NCBI GenBank assembly: GCA_022376925.1
Contig: JAIOJX010000004.1
Span: forward strand, 121,483,123 to 121,547,122
Length of the DNA: 64,000 nucleotides
Source of the DNA: Tragulus kanchil
Lineage: Eukaryota > Chordata > Mammalia > Artiodactyla > Tragulidae
Reading direction: 5' to 3'
The notes below the pieces were generated by a model that was given only the letters and a program-made list of their open reading frames with translations, was not told the DNA's origin and searched no databases. The translations under genes and the position numbers were made by a program. Of this stretch, positions 11,853 through 22,964 are shown piece by piece. Each line of letters starts with the position of its first letter. Positions within the stretch are counted from its first letter, which is position 1.

Positions 11853-11971
11853 AGGAATTCCAAGTCCAGTGGTTATGATCCACGCTTTCACTGTGCAGGA
11901 CCTGGGTTCAATGCCTAGTGGGGGAATCAAGATCCTGCAAATCCTGAGACCAGAAAGAAAAAAAAAAAAAC
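11853..11971 (+). mobile_element. Short tRNA-derived SINE, duplicate
   Basis: Same sequence as 10741-10859, displaced by 1112 bases. Confidence 0.7.
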
Positions 11972-12000
11972 AACAAGTTCACCTTATCTGCTTCTATATC

Positions 12001-12094
12001 ATTTCCCTGGTGGCTCAATGATAAAGAATCTGCCAGCCAATGCAGTAGATGGGAGTTGGATCCCTGGGTCAGGAAGATCACTTGGAGAAGGAAC
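12001..12094 (+). mobile_element. Bov-tA head fragment, duplicate
   Basis: Same sequence as 10889-10982, displaced by 1112 bases. Confidence 0.8.
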
Positions 12095-12410
12095 TGTGTT
12101 CACAGAATGAAATAAACAAGCAGTGACAGTGATTCAACAGATAGGCTATCTCAATAAATAAAGGTTATAAAAATGGAATTGTAGCATCTGTGATCATTAA
12201 GACTTAAAATGCTATTGGTAGTCTATTGAATTTATTTCCTTGTTTATCTTATTTTGTGAATATAAAATAGTATTTGTAAAAGGTCCCCTGAAATGTATTT
12301 TCCAAATAATTGGCTTAAATCATCCAATTTTTTTTTTTTTTGCTATGAAGACTTTTAAGAGCATATAATCCTTGTGGTTGAGGTATAAAGGCAAGATTGC
12401 AAAATTTCAA

Positions 12411-12849
12411 TTGAAAATTTAACACCTTTTCCAAAGAAGTAATTTTGGGATAACAAACACTCTCATAATGTCATTAATATTTGCTATCATAAATAGAAAT
12501 GCATTCTGAAAACCAACCCAGGAGACTAAGGATACATAATCTACCACAATCATTTACTTTTTCATTATAAAGTACAATGGAAGTTAGGTACCCACTCCTT
12601 CACTTTATAAATGATGGCAAGGTCCAGAAACTATAAAAAGTTCCAGTTCACAAGAAGAATAGAATAATCAAAATTTGAAGTTAAATTTCCTGATTTCTAA
12701 TCTAGTGCTTCCAAGGTTATTCTTGAATCACAGGATTTAAAGTCATTGGGATACAACACACATTTAAGTGATTTAAGTATGATTTTAGATTACCAAGAAC
12801 CCAATTATACTGTGATTAATATTATGATAAGCATATAGGATTCAGGGTT
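12411..12849. other. Unique AT-rich DNA, nothing recognised
   Basis: Single-copy DNA between duplication 5 and a MIR pair. No coding exon or repeat family is recognised. Confidence 0.5.
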
Positions 12850-13010
12850 TATTTGCTAACATTTATTAACCCAGGCACTATTCTATAACATTTTATGTGT
12901 ATTATAACATTTAAAACTTTCATGGGGTATTACCTCACTTACAAATGAGAAAATTAAGACTCAGAGGTGTTAAATAACTTTTACTATGGTAGAAATAGAA
13001 GAATTAAGTT
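12850..13010 (+). mobile_element. MIR SINE fragment, sense
   Basis: The pattern AACATTTATTAACCCAGGCA, then a TATAACATTT block, TTACAAATGAGAAAATTAAG and ACTCAGAGGTGTTAAATAAC follows the MIR consensus order on the plus strand. It is ancient and diverged. Confidence 0.75.
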
Positions 13011-13024
13011 TATGATAATCACAA

Positions 13025-13265
13025 ATTTGAACATTTACTAGGTGTCAGGCCTTCTAAGCACAGCACACAAACACATTTATATCTCATAATAAACTTGAAA
13101 GGTAGTTGCTCTCAGTTTCCCCATTTTACCAATGAGAAAATGAATACAAAAAGAGCTTCTACAATTTTCCTAAGGTTATACAGCTAGTAAGGAGTGATAG
13201 GAGGATTAGAACACAGGCAGAATTTCAGGATAGCCGATATGGACCTGTGTTACACAGCCATGGCC
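13025..13265 (+). mobile_element. MIR SINE, sense, nearly full length
   Basis: The MIR blocks appear in order: ACTAGGTGTCAGGC, ATCTCATAATAAAC, CCCATTTTACCAATGAGAAA, the core AAGGTTATACAGCTAGTAAG, then GGATTAGAACACAGGCA. It follows the MIR fragment at 12850 in the same orientation. Confidence 0.82.
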
Positions 13266-13285
13266 TTACCTACTATCCTCATAAA

Positions 13286-13497
13286 GTGAGAGTGTTCTTC
13301 ACTCAGTTGTGTCTGAGTCTTTACAATCCCATGGACTGTGGTCTCTCAGGCTCCTCTGTCCATGGAATTCTCTAGGCGAGAATACTGGCATGGTTAGCCA
13401 TCTTCCCAAGCCAGGGATCGAGTCTGGATCTCTTATGTCTCCTGCATTGACAAGTGGGTTCTTTAACCACCCAGGAAGCACCACCCAGGAAGCCCCA
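13286..13497 (-). mobile_element. Bov-tA-type SINE, antisense
   Basis: On the plus strand it reads from the BovA body (TTCACTCAGTTGTGTCTGAG, CCCATGGACTGTGGTCTC) to the inverted tRNA-like head, ending CACCCAGGAAGCCCC near 13497. The head end has a small tandem CACCCAGGAAGC repeat. The opposing frames at 13299 and 13309 are translations of this SINE, not genes. Its head end is repeated at 14478-14576 by duplication 6. Confidence 0.88.
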
Positions 13498-15556
13498 CTA
13501 TCCTCATATTACAATTTAAAAGCCAAACTTTTAAATCACTACATTGAAAGACTTATCACACCCCAATAGTGTTCTAGTAGCTGTTGGCTTTCTCATGGAC
13601 CCTAGAAAACAGTCTGTGAAGGAAACAGTTTGAGATAAAGTTAATATGTTCTAATATTGGTTGCAATGATAAAGGATATCCTTGAATTGAATTCCTCCAG
13701 TATCAGCGTCTATTGTAACTAGCGTCTTTTGAAAGTCAGTAATGACTGTTTTACATAGACAAGTCTGGGATTCATTTCCATCCCTAGTATTGTCATGGCT
13801 CTGTGTTTGTTTAGCCAAATTATTGAAGCACTAATTTTCAGCAGTTCTTTCTCTTATAAAAGAAAAAACAATATTTTCAGGGCTGATTTGATTATTTAAA
13901 AAGATATTAAGCACAAGAATAATGAAATGGTAAAGAAAAATTCTTTACATTTTCTATGGAGATAATAGTAATATTGAAGTAAATTTGAATAAGATTCTTA
14001 GGGTTCAAATATGAAAGGAAACATGAATTAGAGCAACATGAGCAAGTTTATTATATTTCAGGCTATATTTACTAACACCCTTACTTCCAAAACTATTTTT
14101 GAGAATTAATAAAAATTACAACTGGTATATAAAATACATATGACTTTCTGGCAATTGATTTCGAAGCAAGAGAATAGTTTTCAAATATACTAAGGTATAT
14201 TGTTTACTAGTTTTGTGGATCTCAAGTATTTATGACATTATATGTCAACTGGTCCTTTTCTTTTTTTCTATTACATTTTTTCCATTCTAGTCTGTATTTG
14301 CCCTAAGAATTCATATTTTTCCTTCTTTAGTTTTTTAATCCAAGAATTCTTCTCTTTAAAATTTTTATTTATATTTTTATTATTTGTGCTTATTTCCTTT
14401 GAAATTGTATCTTTACTCTCTTCAACCTCCCTTCTTATCTCAAATACTGCATTCTTCTTTCTAAGATATTTATCACCCATCTTCCCAAGCCAGGGATCGA
14501 GTCTGGATCTCTTATGTCTCCTGCATTGACAAGTGGGTTCTTTAACCACCCAGGAAGCACCACCCAGGAAGCCCCACTATCCTCATATTACAATTTAAAA
14601 GCCAAACTTTTAAATCACTACATTGAAAGACTTATCACACCCCAATAGTGTTCTAGTAGCTGTTGGCTTTCTCATGGACCCTAGAAAACAGTCTGTGAAG
14701 GAAACAGTTTGAGATAAAGTTAATATGTTCTAATATTGGTTGCAATGATAAAGGATATCCTTGAATTGAATTCCTCCAGTATCAGCGTCTATTGTAACTA
14801 GCGTCTTTTGAAAGTCAGTAATGACTGTTTTACATAGACAAGTCTGGGATTCATTTCCATCCCTAGTATTGTCATGGCTCTGTGTTTGTTTAGCCAAATT
14901 ATTGAAGCACTAATTTTCAGCAGTTCTTTCTCTTATAAAAGAAAAAACAATATTTTCAGGGCTGATTTGATTATTTAAAAAGATATTAAGCACAAGAATA
15001 ATGAAATGGTAAAGAAAAATTCTTTACATTTTCTATGGAGATAATAGTAATATTGAAGTAAATTTGAATAAGATTCTTAGGGTTCAAATATGAAAGGAAA
15101 CATGAATTAGAGCAACATGAGCAAGTTTATTATATTTCAGGCTATATTTACTAACACCCTTACTTCCAAAACTATTTTTGAGAATTAATAAAAATTACAA
15201 CTGGTATATAAAATACATATGACTTTCTGGCAATTGATTTCGAAGCAAGAGAATAGTTTTCAAATATACTAAGGTATATTGTTTACTAGTTTTGTGGATC
15301 TCAAGTATTTATGACATTATATGTCAACTGGTCCTTTTCTTTTTTTCTATTACATTTTTTCCATTCTAGTCTGTATTTGCCCTAAGAATTCATATTTTTC
15401 CTTCTTTAGTTTTTTAATCCAAGAATTCTTCTCTTTAAAATTTTTATTTATATTTTTATTATTTGTGCTTATTTCCTTTGAAATTGTATCTTTACTCTCT
15501 TCAACCTCCCTTCTTATCTCAAATACTGCATTCTTCTTTCTAAGATATTTATCACC
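13398..15556. repeat. Tandem duplication 6, unit about 1079 bp
   Basis: CCATCTTCCCAAGCCAGGGA near 13399 recurs near 14478 (offset 1079). The break lies inside the Bov-tA at 13286-13497, so the second copy carries only its head end. The join at 14475-14480 is clean, with no filler. The T-rich frames at 14242 and 15321 are the same sequence twice. Confidence 0.93.
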
Positions 15557-15604
15557 CCTTAATTATTTAAGTTTCAGATAGCAGCTAACATTGTCTACTG
15601 TGTT

Positions 15605-15805
15605 CATATTAAAAAACTGTTTGCACACACATTATCTCATTCATACTCATAATAATACTGTGAGATATGTATCGTCATTCCCATTTATCAATGAGGGAAA
15701 AGATACTCTTTAAAGTTAGTAGAGCAGCCCAGAATCATTAAGTCACAGGTAATGGAAGTAGATTTTTAACCCAGACATGTTATCTCCAAGCCACATTATT
15801 TACTA
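15605..15805 (+). mobile_element. MIR SINE, sense
   Basis: ACACACATTATCTCATTCAT, ATACTGTGAGATATGTAT, CCCATTTATCAATGAGGGAA and a degraded core (AGTCACAGGTAATGGAAGTA) follow the MIR consensus. It is diverged. Confidence 0.72.
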
Positions 15806-16232
15806 CAGGAAGATGGCAGAGAAGAGGAGCTGCTTATTTGCTTGATCAAATATTAATCTACACATTTAATGAAAACCTGTTATGTGCTCTGGATTTGAAA
15901 CACAGTGAAGGATCCAATTGTTCAATCTAGTAATGATTGAGAACCTACTAAACAAAGCTGTATACTGCACAGAGCTTGAAGCTAAAAGAGAATGGAGAAA
16001 TTTAAATCTACACACTCCCTCTCCTAAGGAGATCACAGACCAAATGATAAAGTCAGATATGCATGCATGAAAAGAATATAAGTGTCTAATATTAAATAAG
16101 TGAGGAATGATGAGACTTTTTGATAATAAAATGTCACAGGAATTTCATGGGGAAAAAAAAGATCACTTTGCACTAGAAGGTAGAAGAATATATAACCCAG
16201 GTGGATGATATGGGTGAACTCTAAATGTTGGT
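15806..16232. other. Unique DNA, nothing recognised
   Basis: Single-copy spacer between a MIR and a Bov-tA. No coding exon is apparent. Confidence 0.5.
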
Positions 16233-16439
16233 ATGTGTGTATACACTCAGTCTTGTCTGACTCTTGTGACCCCATGGACTGTAGCCCACCAGGCTCCTCT
16301 GGTCATGGGCTTTCTCTGGGCAAGAATTCTGGAGTGGGTTGCCATGCCCTCCTCCAGGGGGTCTTCCCACCTAGGGATGGAACCCAGGCCTCCCGCATTG
16401 CAGGCGGATTTTTTTACCAGCTGAGCCACCAGGGAAGCC
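16232..16439 (-). mobile_element. Bov-tA-type SINE, antisense, relatively intact
   Basis: Full order on the plus strand: ACTCAGTCTTGTCTGACTCT, CCCATGGACTGTAGCCCACC, GAGTGGGTTGCCATGCCCTC, GATGGAACCCAGGCC, then the inverted tRNA-like head ending GCCACCAGGGAAGCC. CTAAATGTTGG at 16221-16231 and CTAAATGGTGG at 16440-16450 look like an 11 bp target-site duplication with one mismatch. Frames on both strands here come from the SINE. Confidence 0.92.
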
Positions 16440-16536
16440 CTAAATGGTGGTGGTTTGCAGAGATGGACAGCACAGCAAAGACACTCTAAGCAGTGGAATG
16501 GGCCAAGATATGGAAGAAAGCACAAAGGCATGTCAA

Positions 16537-18657
16537 GGAAGTTTTAAAGATCTCAGAAAGACATCAATAACAGCTATGACTGAGATGGGAACATAAAAAT
16601 ATTACCAAGTACAAAGTTAACAGAGGAGCCATAGATCATACGGAAGACTGACGATGTGATAATGTACCAACGCCTCCAAGCACATACAATAACTAGCCAA
16701 AAGACAGTGAAACTGTCTTTAATAAAGCTGAAATCTTCAGTAAAAATGAACAAATTCTAGGTATCAGAAATGAAGAGAAATGTCAAGTCTATAGCAAATT
16801 GTTACCAACAAATTGGTATTTAATTGCATTATATTTGAGGCTTGGGACCTCAAACGGTTAGTAAAATCTTACAAAGATATAAGCCACAATCATTATGTAG
16901 GCAGCAGCTTGGAAGGAGCCCAACACTGTGCCATCAACAGAAACCAGAAATTCTCCATCAACCAAACATAGGAATTCAACCCAGAACTGATTACCCCTCT
17001 CCCCATCAGCAACCTAGGAGCAGAGATAGCACAACCCAGGAGAAATCAGACCTCAAAGGTGACTGACATGCAGATGCAGAGCCCAAATTCATACTACATA
17101 TATGGTATAGAAACAACAGACTGAAAATACAATATAAAAGCTGGTCCTACTAAAACCTTTCTGGTCTGGCATAGAAAAGAGTCTGCTATAACCAAGAACA
17201 AGCAAGAAGGCAGAGGGTGAAATAGAATCCATAAAACAAAAACAGGATGTCATTATTTAAAAAGTCAATTTGAAAAAAATTGTGAAATGTCCAGGCTTTA
17301 AGAAACACATGCTGCCTTATCTTAAAAAGGCACATAAAATACAGCAAGCTAATATATACAAATTCACTTGCAGACAGAGCAAGCAATGTAATTTTCCTGA
17401 ATCCTGGGAAATACTTTGCACTGTCATTCTGTTCATTCTCAGTCTTCTCAGCTTTTGTAAATGTTAATACATAGGAGCTAATCCTATCTGGAATGTGTTT
17501 TAAGTTTGCCTTCATAAATTGTGTTCTGGGTGATAGCCTCAGTTTTATCTACACATTGAACATCTATTCAGATGTACTTAAGCTGATTTTGCTTTTTTTT
17601 AAAAAAAGGAAGTTTTAAAGATCTCAGAAAGACATCAATAACAGCTATGACTGAGATGGGAACATAAAAATATTACCAAGTACAAAGTTAACAGAGGAGC
17701 CATAGATCATACGGAAGACTGACGATGTGATAATGTACCAACGCCTCCAAGCACATACAATAACTAGCCAAAAGACAGTGAAACTGTCTTTAATAAAGCT
17801 GAAATCTTCAGTAAAAATGAACAAATTCTAGGTATCAGAAATGAAGAGAAATGTCAAGTCTATAGCAAATTGTTACCAACAAATTGGTATTTAATTGCAT
17901 TATATTTGAGGCTTGGGACCTCAAACGGTTAGTAAAATCTTACAAAGATATAAGCCACAATCATTATGTAGGCAGCAGCTTGGAAGGAGCCCAACACTGT
18001 GCCATCAACAGAAACCAGAAATTCTCCATCAACCAAACATAGGAATTCAACCCAGAACTGATTACCCCTCTCCCCATCAGCAACCTAGGAGCAGAGATAG
18101 CACAACCCAGGAGAAATCAGACCTCAAAGGTGACTGACATGCAGATGCAGAGCCCAAATTCATACTACATATATGGTATAGAAACAACAGACTGAAAATA
18201 CAATATAAAAGCTGGTCCTACTAAAACCTTTCTGGTCTGGCATAGAAAAGAGTCTGCTATAACCAAGAACAAGCAAGAAGGCAGAGGGTGAAATAGAATC
18301 CATAAAACAAAAACAGGATGTCATTATTTAAAAAGTCAATTTGAAAAAAATTGTGAAATGTCCAGGCTTTAAGAAACACATGCTGCCTTATCTTAAAAAG
18401 GCACATAAAATACAGCAAGCTAATATATACAAATTCACTTGCAGACAGAGCAAGCAATGTAATTTTCCTGAATCCTGGGAAATACTTTGCACTGTCATTC
18501 TGTTCATTCTCAGTCTTCTCAGCTTTTGTAAATGTTAATACATAGGAGCTAATCCTATCTGGAATGTGTTTTAAGTTTGCCTTCATAAATTGTGTTCTGG
18601 GTGATAGCCTCAGTTTTATCTACACATTGAACATCTATTCAGATGTACTTAAGCTGA
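16537..18657. repeat. Tandem duplication 7, unit about 1071 bp
   Basis: GGAAGTTTTAAAGATCTCAG at 16537 recurs at 17608 (offset 1071). The first copy ends near 17587 at TACTTAAGCTGAT. About 20 bases of T- and A-rich filler (17588-17607) precede the second copy, whose end (18657) continues into new sequence. Copies otherwise appear identical. The contents are not recognised as a repeat family. The 74-, 65- and 109-residue frames occur twice with the same translation and show no domain. Confidence 0.93.
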
Positions 18658-19184
18658 TCCTTTACTAAGCTATTTGATATATATTTTACAATTAAATTAT
18701 AGGAATTGTATTTCCCATTCAATAATAGGGGTTTAAAAAGACATTTTTAAGGTACACAGAGACGTTGAAAGTTTACTGCTAATAATTAGTAAAGGATGTG
18801 CTTTAACAAAAAGAAAACAAATTGAGTCCGCCAGAAAGGGAGTGACAGGGAACAAAAATGAACAAGGAATTAGTAAAATAAAAAGATATATGGGAGCTGG
18901 GTGAGGGTATCATCAGAATCAAGAAGCTCTGTGTGATACTGTAAATATTTATTGTTAAATTAAACAAAATAAGTATTGCATTACTATATGTTTAGGGTTT
19001 AAAAGCAAGGTGCAATAGCAGCAGTAACACAAAAGAAAAGATGGCTGGTTTGGAGAAATATTAAAGCACTTGGGTTCCTACACTAGTTGAAAGACTGATC
19101 ACCTTTATAGACTTTTTTTTTGAAAAATACTAAAGTCACATGCATTTACATATTTCAAATATTTAAGGAAGACCATTAATGTGA
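18658..19184. other. Unique AT-rich DNA, nothing recognised
   Basis: Single-copy DNA to the right of duplication 7. No gene or repeat family is recognised. Confidence 0.5.
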
Positions 19185-19316
19185 ATGTGAGTACCTAGTG
19201 ACTAAGTTGTGTCCGACTCCTTGTGACCTCTTGGACGGTAGCCTACCAGGCTCCCTTGGTGCATGGGATTTTTCCGGCAAGAATACTTGAGTGGGTTGCC
19301 ATTTCATTCTCCAAAA
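19185..19316 (-). mobile_element. BovA-type SINE fragment, antisense
   Basis: AGTTGTGTCCGACTCCTTGT, a GGTAGCCTACCAGGCTCCC stretch and GAGTGGGTTGCCATTTCATT are the BovA body in reverse. The tRNA-like head is absent, so this is a BovA form or a truncated Bov-tA. Confidence 0.85.
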
Positions 19317-20398
19317 TGAATCTAATAGTATGTATAACTTTGAAATCAGAAGAAGAAATAAAGGAAATGATGAAACCTCCATGAATTGAATAAACTCAAA
19401 GAAAGACAAGATAGTCACTAAATAGACTGAAATAAAATGATCAAAATAAGTCTAAATATATCAGTATTCACAACAAGTAGAAAATATATCAGTGAGGGGG
19501 TCAGGGAGAGAATTTGAGGAAGATGTCCTTGGGAGAGTAGTGCGATGATTTCCAATTTTTCCTTCCTAAGAGTGTGGGAGCGGGGAGTGGGCTAGGGGAG
19601 TGTGAGAGAATGATGAATGCTTGCCCTCGTCTATCTAGAGGGATCTGGCTTCAATAGGACATTAAAGTATTTCTTTACCTAGGGATTGAGGCATCCCTGG
19701 CTCAGACATCATTTACTCCTGGCTGAGACATCACCAAGATGCATTTAGAATAACAGTGGTCTTGAAAACAGGAATGAGCCACTGCCCCAGGACTGGACTG
19801 CCCTCCCAGGGTTTGTATAGCTCTAGGTTTTACAGCTATTTCTCTTGAACTGGATATGAACAGAGAGCCGGGCCACTTTAAATCCTACCCTAGAAAACTG
19901 CCCCTACCTGTGGAAGAACAGAATGCACTGTCTAAAGCTTAAGAGTTGTGGGCGAAAGATCCAGGATCTGAGATCCCACAAGTGTATTAAGCTTTAAATA
20001 TCGACGAGATGCACAGAACACAAAGCCATTCAACTAAGAACTGCCCTATCTCATTCTTCTTCCATTCTTCACTGGGAGTCCCCATTCAATGCTGGCAGTC
20101 CAAGCAAGCATCTATCAAACAGAAAGTTAGGTAGCTTTAAATCAAAAGACAATTTGTGTATCAGTATAATTACTAGGGAAAAACAGAATTTTGAGTAGAA
20201 AACAGCCATGGAGATTAAGGATATAACATAATGATAAATAGAACAAACCACTAAGAAGATATATTCATTATGCAGGTGTATGCAATGAACAGAGTGATAT
20301 TGAAATACATCAAATAAAATTAGTAACATTATAAGGATAATCTGAAAAATAAACTCACTACATTTTTCTTAAAACGTTATAAATCAAAAAGAAAAGAG
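19317..20398. other. Unique DNA, more GC-rich around 19.5-20.0 kb
   Basis: About 1.1 kb of single-copy sequence. The 19490-20000 part is less AT-rich than its surroundings and contains GAG- and CCC-rich patches. No open frame over 90 codons, splice pattern or known repeat is evident to me. A conserved non-coding element or an old repeat is possible but unsupported. Confidence 0.45.
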
Positions 20399-20399
20399 T

Positions 20400-20665
20400 A
20401 GGGTTTCCCTGGTGGTCCAGTGGGTAAAGACACTGCCTTGCAGTGTAAGATGTGCCAGTTGGATCCCTGGCCTGGGAGGATCCCAAGTGCCGTGAAGCGG
20501 CTGGACCGATGTGTCCCAACTACCGAGCCAGCACTCTGGAGCACATGCGCCCAGTGCCAGTGCTCTGCAACAACAGAGGCCACTACAGTTGGGAGGCCCA
20601 CACAGGCCAAAGAACAAAGATGGAAATAAATGAAAGACCAATAGAAGTAGCCAAAAAAAAGAAGA
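20400..20665 (+). mobile_element. tRNA-head SINE with long body (copy 1), sense
   Basis: It starts GGTTTCCCTGGTGGTCCAGT with a tRNA-like head (A box near 20412, degraded B box). The body follows: CGGCTGGACCGATGTGTCC, ACATGCGCCCAGTGCCAGTG, GGGAGGCCCACACAGGCCAA, then AAAGACCAATAGAAGTAGCC and an A-rich tail. The same body occurs in six other places in the window. The family is tRNA-Glu-like and artiodactyl in style. I do not assign a subfamily name. Confidence 0.88.
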
Positions 20666-20778
20666 AAAGAATAAGTACAAAAAAGAATCAAATAATATAT
20701 TCACCTGTCAATCCAATAAGTTGTATGGAGGAATTCTGTGTCTTAAAAAAATAATACACATTAAATTCAAGAATAGGG

Positions 20779-21040
20779 GCTTCCCTGGTGGTCCAGTGGG
20801 TAAAGAGGCCACCTTGCAGTGCAAGGGGCACCGGTTTGATCCCTGGCCCAGGAAGATACCATGTGCTGCAGAACAGCTGAACCGGTGTGTCCAATTGCGA
20901 TCCAGCACTCTGGAGTGCATGTGCCCAGAGCCGGCATTCTGCAGCTGGAGAGGCTGCTGCAATGGGAGGCCCACAAAGGTCAAAGAATAAAGATGGAGGA
21001 AAATAAATAAAGAACCAATAAAAGAGGCCCAAAAAAATTT
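20779..21040 (+). mobile_element. tRNA-head SINE with long body (copy 2), sense
   Basis: Same family as copy 1, about 110 bases downstream and in the same orientation. It reads GCTTCCCTGGTGGTCCAGTG, CACCGGTTTGATCCCTGGCC (B box), CTGAACCGGTGTGTCCAATT, then GGGAGGCCCACAAAGGTCAA and an AAATAAATAAAG tail. Its differences from copy 1 show a separate insertion. Repeated at 21884-22141 by duplication 8, where several G and C runs have lost one base. Confidence 0.88.
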
Positions 21041-21174
21041 GCTAAAATATTTGTTTAAACTATTGAAATTCCAGCATAAAAAGGAAATTTTAGCAAATCC
21101 AGAGATAATATAATGCAGATTCTGTATTAATAAATTAAAGATAGAAAAAGGAAAATTTTTACTACATTAAGTCT

Positions 21175-21863
21175 GGGTGGAGTTGCTCACTTGCTAAGTT
21201 GTGTACTACTCTTTGCATACAACCTGATCAACTTCAGAATGACAGGTTTTCCTCTCCTTCACCATCTCCCAGAGTTTGCTCAAACTCATGTCTAATTGAG
21301 TCCATGATGCCATCCAACCATTTCATCTTCTGCTGTCCCTTTCTACTCATGCCCCAAATCTTTCCCAGCATCAGGCTCTTTTTTCAATGAGTCAGCTCTT
21401 CATATCAGGTGACCAAAGTATTAGAGCTTCAATTTCAGCACCAGTCTTTCCAATGAATATTCAGGATGGATTGCCTTTAGGATTGACTGGCTTGATGCCC
21501 CTACTGTCTAAGAGACTCTTTTTTTCTTTTAATTTATTTTTTGGGGGGTATGGGTTGGGGAGGGAGGGGGGCGTTGGTCTTTTATTTATCCATTTTCATT
21601 CCTCTTTGTTCTTTGGCCCGTGTGGGCCTCCCATCATGGAGGCCTCTGTTGTCTCAAAGCACCGGCTCTGGGCGCATGCGCTCCATAGCTCCGGCTCGGT
21701 AATTGGACACATTGGTCCAGCTGCTCCGTGGCACGTGGGATCTTCCTAGGCCAGGGATTGAACCAGCGCCCCTTGCCCTACAAGACAGTGTCCTTACGCA
21801 ATGGACCACCAGGGAAGCCCTAAGAGACTCTTAAGAGGCTTCTCCATCACCACAGTTCAAAAC
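21175..21863 (-). mobile_element. BovB LINE, 3' part, antisense
   Basis: The plus strand reads the reverse complement of the BovB 3' end: CCTTCACCATCTCCCAGAGT, GATGCCATCCAACCATTTCA, TCTTTCCCAGCATCAGGCTC, TCCAATGAATATTCAGGATG. SINE copy 3 interrupts it at 21521-21819. It continues past the duplication at 22965-25830. In BovB this region encodes the C-terminal end of the reverse transcriptase polyprotein and the 3' end. Stops and indels make it inactive. Confidence 0.9.
21521..21819 (-). mobile_element. tRNA-head SINE with long body (copy 3), inserted in BovB
   Basis: Antisense member of the seven-copy SINE family. The T-rich complement of its tail and a G-rich run (21540-21572) lead to CCGTGTGGGCCTCCCATCAT, GGGCGCATGCGCTCC and the inverted head ending GGACCACCAGGGAAGCC. 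CTAAGAGACTCTT at 21508-21520 and 21820-21832 is a perfect 13 bp target-site duplication, so it inserted into a pre-existing BovB. Repeated at 22622-22920. The frame at 21387-21749 crosses this junction and is not a gene. Confidence 0.93.
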
Positions 21864-21883
21864 AATTAAATTCAAGAATAGGG

Positions 21884-22141
21884 CTTCCCTGGTGGTCCAG
21901 TGGGTAAGAGGCCACCTTGCAGTGCAAGGGCACCGGTTTGATCCTGGCCCAGGAAGATACCATGTGCTGCAGAACAGCTGAACCGGTGTGTCCAATTGCG
22001 ATCCAGCACTCTGGAGTGCATGTGCCCAGAGCCAGCATTCTGCAGCTGGAGAGGCTGCTGCAATGGGAGGCCCACAAAGGTCAAAGAATAAAGATGGAGG
22101 AAAATAAATAAAGAACCAATAAAAGAGGCCCAAAAAAATTT
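21884..22141 (+). mobile_element. SINE copy 2, duplicate with small deletions
   Basis: Same element as 20779-21040 inside the second unit of duplication 8. Single-base losses in short homopolymers (for example GGGTAAGAGG for GGGTAAAGAGG) suggest sequencing error rather than ageing. Confidence 0.85.
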
Positions 22142-22275
22142 GCTAAAATATTTGTTTAAACTATTGAAATTCCAGCATAAAAAGGAAATTTTAGCAAATC
22201 CAGAGATAATATAATGCAGATTCTGTATTAATAAATTAAAGATAGAAAAAGGAAAATTTTTACTACATTAAGTCT

Positions 22276-22964
22276 GGGTGGAGTTGCTCACTTGCTAAGT
22301 TGTGTACTACTCTTTGCATACAACCTGATCAACTTCAGAATGACAGGTTTTCCTCTCCTTCACCATCTCCCAGAGTTTGCTCAAACTCATGTCTAATTGA
22401 GTCCATGATGCCATCCAACCATTTCATCTTCTGCTGTCCCTTTCTACTCATGCCCCAAATCTTTCCCAGCATCAGGCTCTTTTTTCAATGAGTCAGCTCT
22501 TCATATCAGGTGACCAAAGTATTAGAGCTTCAATTTCAGCACCAGTCTTTCCAATGAATATTCAGGATGGATTGCCTTTAGGATTGACTGGCTTGATGCC
22601 CCTACTGTCTAAGAGACTCTTTTTTTCTTTTAATTTATTTTTTGGGGGGTATGGGTTGGGGAGGGAGGGGGGCGTTGGTCTTTTATTTATCCATTTTCAT
22701 TCCTCTTTGTTCTTTGGCCCGTGTGGGCCTCCCATCATGGAGGCCTCTGTTGTCTCAAAGCACCGGCTCTGGGCGCATGCGCTCCATAGCTCCGGCTCGG
22801 TAATTGGACACATTGGTCCAGCTGCTCCGTGGCACGTGGGATCTTCCTAGGCCAGGGATTGAACCAGCGCCCCTTGCCCTACAAGACAGTGTCCTTACGC
22901 AATGGACCACCAGGGAAGCCCTAAGAGACTCTTAAGAGGCTTCTCCATCACCACAGTTCAAAAG
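22276..22964 (-). mobile_element. BovB 3' part, duplicate
   Basis: Second copy of 21175-21863 in duplication 8. From its right end the LINE continues without a break at 22965. Confidence 0.9.
22622..22920 (-). mobile_element. SINE copy 3, duplicate
   Basis: Same insertion as 21521-21819, displaced by 1101 bases, with the same 13 bp flanking repeats. Confidence 0.92.

Larger units (their letters stand above)
10247..12410. repeat. Tandem duplication 5, unit about 1112 bp
   Basis: The segment from 10247 recurs at 11359 (offset 1112). The first copy stops near 11296 (GCAAGATTGCAAAATTTCAA). About 62 bases of extra sequence follow at 11297-11358, then the second copy begins. That extra stretch includes TATACACCCTCACTAGAAAC, a garbled version of TATACACCCTCCTAGAAAC found within the unit at about 10293. 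A poly-T run in the unit differs in length between copies (about 11217 and 12329). The first 270 bases of the unit are also present at 9117-9382, making three copies. Confidence 0.92.
20761..22964. repeat. Tandem duplication 8, unit about 1101 bp
   Basis: TTAAATTCAAGAATAGGG at 20761 recurs at 21866. Offsets drop from 1105 to 1101 because four single bases are missing in the second copy's SINE, mostly in G or C runs and at a CCC stretch. The first copy ends near 21863 at CACCACAGTTCAAAA; the second ends near 22964 and continues into the BovB LINE. The unit holds SINE copy 2, the 3' part of an antisense BovB and SINE copy 3. Confidence 0.93.

Noticed and set aside
13299..13569. Overlapping open frames on both strands near a Bov-tA
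   Set aside because: Both are translations of the SINE in opposite directions; Bov-tA copies regularly give such frames.
16842..18137. Repeated short open frames as a possible small gene family
   Set aside because: The frames are identical because the DNA is duplicated with all flanks. Identical sequence gives no sign of protein-level selection, and no domain or splice structure is seen.
20400..20472. True tRNA genes at the SINE heads
   Set aside because: The heads have tRNA-like A and B boxes but lack a full cloverleaf, and each is followed by a SINE body and A-rich tail.
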